The notes under the pieces: model-generated
Told to the model about the DNA's origin: nothing
What the model saw: the letters and a program-made list of their open reading frames with translations, nothing else
Database searches by the model: none
Shown here: positions 8,401 through 12,110 of the stretch, one piece after another
How the letters are laid out: each line of letters opens with the position of its first letter
How positions within the stretch are numbered: the stretch's first letter is position 1
Origin: JAGWBG01 sp034421095
GTDB lineage: Bacteria > Chloroflexota > Dehalococcoidia > Lucifugimonadales > JAGWBF01
Length of the DNA: 12,110 nucleotides
Reading direction: 5' to 3'
Assembly (NCBI GenBank): GCA_034421095.1
Contig: DAOUKR010000011.1
Location: 1 to 12,110, forward strand
Program-made: the position numbers and the translations under genes

Positions 8401-9465
8401 GGTGTGGCTGGCCTGGACATTACCAGTGGATTGCCTCGCGTGGAGGAGATTTTTGAGGCCAGAGTTCCCAAGGGCTACGCCGTCCTTGGTGACATAGACG
8501 GTCTGGTGATTGTCGAAGACGATGCCGAAGGCAGGCGATTAAGGATAATAAGCCGTGAGGAGTACAGAGAGGGCTACCAACTGCCGCCGGGGTTTGAGGT
8601 GCTGGTAGATGAGGGTGAACATGTGGACGCCGGTGTCTCTCTGGCTCGTGCTCTTCCGGATCCCATCGGGGAAGACGAGGCTTTTGAAGAGGGTCTCCAG
8701 GAGGTTGTGGCCGGAATAGGCGGCAGGGTGGAGATTGGGGCAGACGGTCTCTCAATAGTATGGGAAGATATTGAAGAAAGAGAACACATTGTTCCGGCCT
8801 CCGCTCACGTTATGGTGGAAAGCGGCACCATGATCAAGGCCGGTGACGCTCTTACCGCGGGGCCTTTGAACCCCCATGATATCTTGAGGATTCGCGGCAA
8901 GGATGAGTTGCAGCGTTACCTGGTAGGTGAGATACAGAAAGTGTACCGTTCCCAGGGTGTGAATATCCACGACAAGCACATTGAGGTCATCCTAAGACAA
9001 ATGCTGCGGCGTGTACAGGTGGATACTTCAGGGGATGCCGAGCTTATACCTGGGCAAATCGTGGACAGGTTCGAGTTTCAGGACAAGAACGCCAAGGTGC
9101 TGGCTGAGGGTGGAGAACCCGCCACCGCCAAATCGGTACTTCTCGGAGTTACACGGGCATCGCTGCTTACCGACAGTTTTCTCGCAGCTGCATCATTCCA
9201 AGAGACTACGCGTGTGCTGACGGAAGCAGCCGTGACCGGTGCCAGAGACCGGCTGCTGGGTCTGAAGGAAAACGTGATAATAGGAAGGCTCATACCCGCC
9301 AGAGCCAACTTCTTCGCCGAGGGAGCGAAGCAGCTTGTTGCGGCTCAGGAGGAGGAAGGATTCTCTAGCCCCTGGTATGACATCGCTGAAACGCCTTTAG
9401 TCAATAACCAGGAAAACGGGCATGAGGTAGATGAAGAGATACTCGCGGAGGACTCGGCAGAGTAA
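5404..9465 (+). CDS. rpoC: DNA-directed RNA polymerase subunit beta'
   Basis: Beta' holds the catalytic magnesium and, with beta, forms the RNA polymerase core. Seen: 1353 residues, complete. The N-terminal zinc site is Cys65, Cys67, Cys80 and Cys83. Residues about 142-250 are a Lys/Glu/Gln-rich coiled-coil insertion absent from E. coli but present in Actinobacteria. Then come the WMILTVLPVLPPDLRPMVQL block, lid and rudder regions, and the catalytic NADFDGD with Asp538, Asp540 and Asp542. The second zinc site is Cys876, Cys949, Cys956 and Cys959. The bridge helix and trigger loop include LTMRTFHTGG with His997, equivalent to E. coli His936. The C-terminus is acidic and departs from the common GRLIPAGTG ending, reading GRLIPARANFF (near 1295-1305). 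It lies 22 bases after rpoB in the same operon, and its end overlaps pyrD by 35 bases. The start at 5404 is chosen by the ribosome binding site; 5395 is the alternative. Confidence 0.99.
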   Translation: MADRTDTQTTSFNTIRISIASPEQIISWSHGEVTKPETINYRTLRPEKDGLFCERIFGPTKDWECFCGKYKRIRYRGVVCDRCGVEVTRSKVRRERMGNIKLASPVAHIWFSKGTPSRLGLLLDLSPRNLERVLYFAQHIVVSVDEDARQRAIQEEDRKHEQEVEKQQKATEETIAQKRSDLEASTGSKSEEELEQERLAIETEIGAIRDEQAGEEGKLYEAMQSRKDELEDLRVGKLIIESRYRELREQYGNVFRAMMGAEGILEILRAIDLEALREHLLQEMRSTSGQRRKKAIKRLRVVEAFRRSGNRSEWMILTVLPVLPPDLRPMVQLDGGRFATSDLNDLYRRVINRNNRLRRLLDLGAPDIIVRNEKRMLQEAVDALIDNGRRGRPIQGSHNHKLKSLSDLLRGKQGRFRQNLLGKRVDYSGRSVIVVGPELELHQCGLPKRMALELFKPFVMHRLVVLGISPNIKSAKRMVERARPEVWDILEDVIKERPVLLNRAPTLHRLGIQAFMPVLIEGSAIQIHPLVCSAFNADFDGDQMAVHVPLSRMAVSEASDTMLSVHNMLSPASGEPLVAPTLDMVLGCYYLTDVEEGAKGTGRRFADFDEARIAYDSGELDLRAEIEVPLAAARNLESLDDESDGFQWVKVTLGRMMFNEVLHEDIGFKNQLMDKTALKDLTSECARKLGDEEAAEVLDRVKALGFHYATTSGLTIAINDIQVSPKKAEIISEANRHVEEFEDQYMMGLVTEDERYSRTVDTWTQASDQMEDIVKDDLSNYGSVALMAVSGAKGNIAQIKQMAGMRGLMSDPKGRIIDLPIKSSFREGLTALEYFISTHGARKGLADTALRTADSGYLTRRLIDVSQEVIILEDDCGTTEGVWLKARAGDPLLSPLEESMLGRIAAATVVHPETGEILVDRNEMIDEWQVQALMDANINEIYVRSALTCEAHRGICRLCYGRIPATGKMVDMGEAVGIIAAQSIGEPGTQLTMRTFHTGGVAGLDITSGLPRVEEIFEARVPKGYAVLGDIDGLVIVEDDAEGRRLRIISREEYREGYQLPPGFEVLVDEGEHVDAGVSLARALPDPIGEDEAFEEGLQEVVAGIGGRVEIGADGLSIVWEDIEEREHIVPASAHVMVESGTMIKAGDALTAGPLNPHDILRIRGKDELQRYLVGEIQKVYRSQGVNIHDKHIEVILRQMLRRVQVDTSGDAELIPGQIVDRFEFQDKNAKVLAEGGEPATAKSVLLGVTRASLLTDSFLAAASFQETTRVLTEAAVTGARDRLLGLKENVIIGRLIPARANFFAEGAKQLVAAQEEEGFSSPWYDIAETPLVNNQENGHEVDEEILAEDSAE

Positions 9466-10501
9466 TTCGGCAAGGCAAGGGGCACGAAAGGCGTTGGAGA
9501 TAACCGGACCCCCCAAATTATCAACGGAAATAGCGCCCCGGCACCATGTGGGCCTTGAGCTGGCAAACCCGGTGATGATAGCTTCAGGCACCTTTGGATG
9601 GGACGGCTATGGCAAGGGGCTCCTTGATGAGGAGTCCCTCTTTTTGGAAGAGGTGGACATCCAGCGTCTTGGCGCAGTGATAGCCAAAACCGTCACCATG
9701 TGCCCAAGAGAGGGAAACCCGGAACCGAGGTGGTATCCGTCATCCTGGAGACAAGCCCGGAAGGCCGGTGAGAGCATATATATCAACTCCATTGGCCTTA
9801 CCAATCCTGGTATCGAGGTGGCGCTCGACGAATTAGCACCCTTATGGGCACGATGGGATATTCCCGTCGTCTTGAGCATAGCTGGCGAGACGGTGGAGGA
9901 ATTCGGCTCAATGGCCGCCATGGCCGATGGGACTCCCGGAATCGCGGCCATTGAACTCAACCTCAGCTGTCCTAACATAGAAAACGGTGCCCACTTTAGC
10001 CACAGCGAGGAATTGGCCGGAGAAACGGCTGATCGAGTGAGAGCCGCCACGTCATTTCCGGTAATAGCCAAGTTGAGCCCCAACGTGCCCGATATAGCGC
10101 CAATCGCGAGAGCGGTTGCACAGGCGGGAGCGGATGCAATAACGATCTCCAATACCATTCCTGCCATGAAGATAAACCTGGAGACCGGAAAGCCGGCCTT
10201 GGGTGGCGTGACTGGGGGAATCTCTGGGCCGGGCCTGCGTCCCGTAGCCGTGGCACTGGTCTACCGAGCATCCCAGGCCGTTGATATACCCATTATTGGT
10301 GTGGGTGGGATTTTTACTGCCGAAGACGCCTTGGAATTCATCATGGCCGGAGCAACCGCTATACAGGTAGGGAGCGCCAACTTGACAGGCCTAAGCGCTC
10401 CACTAGAGGTTCTTGACGGGTTACAGGCTTACGTGGGAGAACATGGAATAGACGACGTGTCCGAGTTAGTGGGGCTTGCCTGGAAGTGCCGTCAATCTTG
10501 A
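9431..10501 (+). CDS. pyrD: Dihydroorotate dehydrogenase, class 1 (1B-like catalytic subunit)
   Basis: Catalyses oxidation of dihydroorotate to orotate, the fourth step of pyrimidine synthesis, on FMN in the cytosol. Seen: a TIM-barrel protein of up to 356 residues with NPVMIASGTFGWDGYG, CPREGNPEPR, the substrate loop NSIGLTNPG, NLSCPN with catalytic base Cys180 (class 1 enzymes use Cys, class 2 Ser), KLSPNVPDI, SNTIPAM, GGVTGGISGPGLRPVAVALVY, and the FMN phosphate loop GVGGIFTAEDALEFIMAGATAIQVGSA. The Thr/Asn pattern and GG(V)TGG(I)SGP block fit type 1B, which normally pairs with the electron-transfer subunit PyrK; no pyrK is visible here. A short insertion separates PREGNPEPR from NSIGL. 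Start: ATG 9431 (GAGG four bases upstream) overlaps rpoC by 35 bases in another frame and gives a basic N-terminal extension of about 30 residues. TTG 9494, giving 335 residues, is a real alternative. Probably co-transcribed with rpoBC, linking polymerase and nucleotide supply. Confidence 0.95.
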   Translation: MKRYSRRTRQSNSARQGARKALEITGPPKLSTEIAPRHHVGLELANPVMIASGTFGWDGYGKGLLDEESLFLEEVDIQRLGAVIAKTVTMCPREGNPEPRWYPSSWRQARKAGESIYINSIGLTNPGIEVALDELAPLWARWDIPVVLSIAGETVEEFGSMAAMADGTPGIAAIELNLSCPNIENGAHFSHSEELAGETADRVRAATSFPVIAKLSPNVPDIAPIARAVAQAGADAITISNTIPAMKINLETGKPALGGVTGGISGPGLRPVAVALVYRASQAVDIPIIGVGGIFTAEDALEFIMAGATAIQVGSANLTGLSAPLEVLDGLQAYVGEHGIDDVSELVGLAWKCRQS

Positions 10502-10548
10502 CTTGGATAGACCCCCTTGCTACACTTTCTCCAGTGTCCACATTGCGA

Positions 10549-10578
10549 TTGCCCTAAGGCGCAACATGGCATCATAAT
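10549..10578 (+). promoter_or_regulatory. Possible promoter for tRNA-Val
   Basis: TTGCCC (10549-10554) and CATAAT (10573-10578) are 18 bases apart and would start transcription about 16 bases before the mature tRNA. The -35 matches four and the -10 five of six consensus positions. The tRNA could also be read through from the rpoBC-pyrD transcript, as I see no convincing terminator in 10502-10600. Confidence 0.35.
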
Positions 10579-10600
10579 CCCCAACTCCTAAGCCGACCAA

Positions 10601-10677
10601 GGGCGGTTAGCTCAGATGGTTAGAGTGCTGCCTTGACATGGCAGAGGTCGGAGGTTCGAGTCCTCCACCGCCCACCA
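10601..10677 (+). tRNA. tRNA-Val (anticodon GAC)
   Basis: A complete cloverleaf of 77 bases including encoded CCA. The acceptor stem pairs GGGCGGT with ACCGCCC, the discriminator base is A and CCA is at 10675-10677. The D arm contains GCTCAGATGGTTAGAGTGC. The anticodon stem CTGCC/GGCAG encloses the loop TTGACAT, with GAC at 10635-10637. The T arm reads GGAGGTTCGAGTCCTCC with the invariant GGTTCGA. GAC reads valine codons GTC and GTT. The gene borders the serine recombinase and its 3' part overlaps the recombinase's final codons on the other strand, so it is a likely integration site that has kept tRNA function. Confidence 0.98.
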
Positions 10678-12110
10678 AACTTGACGGTAGACAGAACCGA
10701 GCCGTTCAGCGCCATCTCCTCGGCGTCTCTCCCTCCTATTGGAGAGTCCTCGGGCATCGGAATCGTGTAGCGCACCACGGCGTTGTCGGGCATGACGACG
10801 ATCTCCTTCACGAAGCTCTCGATGAAGGCCCTGCGCTCCGTCAGCTCGCTCTCGCGCAGGAAGTTGCTCATGTCCAGAGCGTAGGCCGTGATGGTCTCCA
10901 CGTCGTCCAGGACCTCCCTGCGCTGCGACAGCAATGCACGCGCCTCCTCCGCAGACGCTTCCAGCTTCTCCTGACGCTCCCTGTTGTCTCGGATGCGGGG
11001 TTTGAAGTCCTCGATGTCCAGGTCGGTGGTCTCGGCCAGGTCGTAGAGCCGTCCCAGCCTTCGCTTCACGTCCACAAGCTCAGCCTCGATGGTCTCTAGC
11101 TTCTGCCGCTGCTCAGCGGCCACCCCGTCCATCTCCTCGTCCACCAGCTTTACCAGCGCCCGGATGTTGGACTCGGTGAGCACGTTCTCCCGAATCTTGC
11201 CCACCACCTTCTCCTCGAAGCGCCGGGCGTTGAGCCTGGGAGTCTTGCAAGTGCCGCTGCCCCGCTTGAGAAGTGACTGGCAGACGTAGTAGGCGAACTT
11301 ACCGCTCTTGGCGTCCTGGCCGCTGAGCGCCCTGCGACAACTCTTGCACCGGACCAGGCCACTGAGCAGGTAGGTGCTGCCGACTCTTCGGGGATGCGCC
11401 CTCCTGGGAGCGCGGGACCGCAGCTTCCTGTTCACCCGTCGGAACCGGGCCTTGGAGACGATGGCGGGAAACGCCTTCTCCACTCTGACGGGTTCCGCTT
11501 TGTCCTTGGCATCGACGCCCCAGACGAGGGTTCCCGTGTACGCCTCGTTTCGGAGGATGATGTGGACGCCGTTCTTGGTCCAGAGCCTGCCGGTGGGGTT
11601 GGCTATGCCCTCGTCGTTCAGGGTGCGGGCGATGTCCAGGATGCCCCTGCCGGACTCGGCCATGTCGAAGATTCGCCCCACGACGGGCGCAGTCGCGGGG
11701 TCCGGTTCGAGGGTGGGCCGCTTCTTAGCCCCGTCCTGGACCATGACCTTGCTGAATCCGTAGGGAACCTTGCTGGCTACCCAGAAGCCACGCGAAGCCG
11801 CCTCCCGCATCCCTCGGACGACTTCCTGCGCCAAATTCTCGCTGTAGAATTCGTGCACGCTCTCGATGATGCCCTCAAGCAGCCTGCCGGTGGCGGAGTC
11901 GTCGGCGTTCTCGGTGATGGACACCACCCTGATGCCCTTCCTTCTCAACATCGACTTGAAGGCGACGGCGTGCTCCCGCTTCCGGGTGAACCTCGAAAAC
12001 TTCCAGACCAATATCTCCTTGAACGGGGCCTGGGTCTTGGCTGCCTCGTCAATCATCTTCTTGAACTGGGGCCGGTCGGCGATGCGTCCGCTCTCGGCCT
12101 CGTCGATGTA
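10620..12110 (-). CDS. Large serine recombinase / integrase (partial, N-terminus off the right edge)
   Basis: Seen: 496 residues up to the stop; the frame is open through the right edge, so the first Met at 12056 is internal and not the start. The visible part begins inside the resolvase catalytic domain (YIDEAESGRIADRPQFKKM, then VWKFSRFTRKREHAVAF with the conserved Arg pair, then GRLLEGIIESVHEFYSENLAQEV). The recombinase domain with PYGFSKV and LNDEGIANPTGRLWT follows. A zinc ribbon comes next (two CxxC Cys at 11337-11348, then Cys at 11280-11282 and 11247-11249), then a long charged coiled coil and a C-terminal tail. Family knowledge: such enzymes insert and excise mobile elements through a Ser-DNA link; the catalytic Ser lies outside the window, so activity cannot be judged. 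Odd: the last 19 codons or so lie antisense in the tRNA-Val gene. Base composition is richer in GC than in rpoBC, suggesting transfer. Confidence 0.95.
   Translation of the reverse strand, partial: YIDEAESGRIADRPQFKKMIDEAAKTQAPFKEILVWKFSRFTRKREHAVAFKSMLRRKGIRVVSITENADDSATGRLLEGIIESVHEFYSENLAQEVVRGMREAASRGFWVASKVPYGFSKVMVQDGAKKRPTLEPDPATAPVVGRIFDMAESGRGILDIARTLNDEGIANPTGRLWTKNGVHIILRNEAYTGTLVWGVDAKDKAEPVRVEKAFPAIVSKARFRRVNRKLRSRAPRRAHPRRVGSTYLLSGLVRCKSCRRALSGQDAKSGKFAYYVCQSLLKRGSGTCKTPRLNARRFEEKVVGKIRENVLTESNIRALVKLVDEEMDGVAAEQRQKLETIEAELVDVKRRLGRLYDLAETTDLDIEDFKPRIRDNRERQEKLEASAEEARALLSQRREVLDDVETITAYALDMSNFLRESELTERRAFIESFVKEIVVMPDNAVVRYTIPMPEDSPIGGRDAEEMALNGSVLSTVKFGGRWRTRTSDLCHVKAAL
10678..12110. 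mobile_element. Left end of a putative integrated element at tRNA-Val (partial)
   Basis: An integrase-type serine recombinase abuts the 3' end of an intact tRNA gene, the common layout of integrative elements. The stretch is GC-richer than the core genes to its left. Only the recombinase is visible; no cargo genes and no second copy of the tRNA 3' end occur within the window, so the right boundary and the exact attachment core cannot be set. The left boundary at 10678 is provisional, since the crossover may lie inside the tRNA gene. Confidence 0.55.

Noticed and set aside
10522..10537. Hairpin ACACT-TTCTCC-AGTGT after pyrD, as a rho-independent terminator
   Set aside because: Five-pair, AT-rich stem without a following T-run; the nearby TTGCG/CGCAA repeat is equally weak.
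10638..11763. Plus-strand open frames opposite the serine recombinase
   Set aside because: They are mirror frames of the GC-rich recombinase gene with no recognisable domain, and one begins inside the tRNA.
1..12110. CRISPR arrays, rRNA genes or insertion sequences
   Set aside because: No regularly spaced repeats, rRNA-like sequence or transposase with terminal inverted repeats was seen on either strand.

Overview
The window looks like a chromosomal core segment of a free-living bacterium, most likely a Chloroflexota of the Dehalococcoidia/SAR202 type. This rests on three points: the RNA polymerase beta' subunit has an N-terminal charged coiled-coil insertion of the kind seen in Actinobacteria and Chloroflexota, isoleucine ATA codons are used heavily, and the large serine recombinase resembles ones I associate with that group. 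The phylum call is inference from hand translation, not from a search.

Left part (1-1310, all minus strand): a metal-uptake module. A Fur/Zur-family repressor (876-1310) is followed 141 bases downstream by the 5' part of a lipoprotein gene (1-734, running off the left edge). The lipoprotein starts as a zinc-type ABC substrate-binding protein (TroA/ZnuA fold, with a DPH metal-ligand motif). Right after its His-rich loop it changes into sequence resembling an AztD-type zinc metallochaperone beta-propeller. Two related 19-base sites, one before each gene, are candidate operators for the repressor.

Middle part (1311-10501, plus strand): a 312-base divergent intergenic region carries a near-consensus sigma70 promoter and a roughly 118-base leader, then rpoB (1623-5381), rpoC (5404-9465) and a class 1 dihydroorotate dehydrogenase, pyrD (9431-10501). 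All three are tightly packed and probably co-transcribed. The polymerase genes are intact, with all catalytic and zinc-binding motifs present. rpoB is not preceded by rplJ-rplL here; it has its own promoter.

Right part (10502-12110): an intact tRNA-Val(GAC) gene with encoded CCA (10601-10677). A large serine recombinase (minus strand, N-terminus beyond the right edge) runs up to it, and its last codons are read antisense through the tRNA gene. The recombinase stretch is visibly more GC-rich than the core genes. This is most simply the left end of an integrated element that uses the tRNA as its attachment site; the other end lies outside the window.
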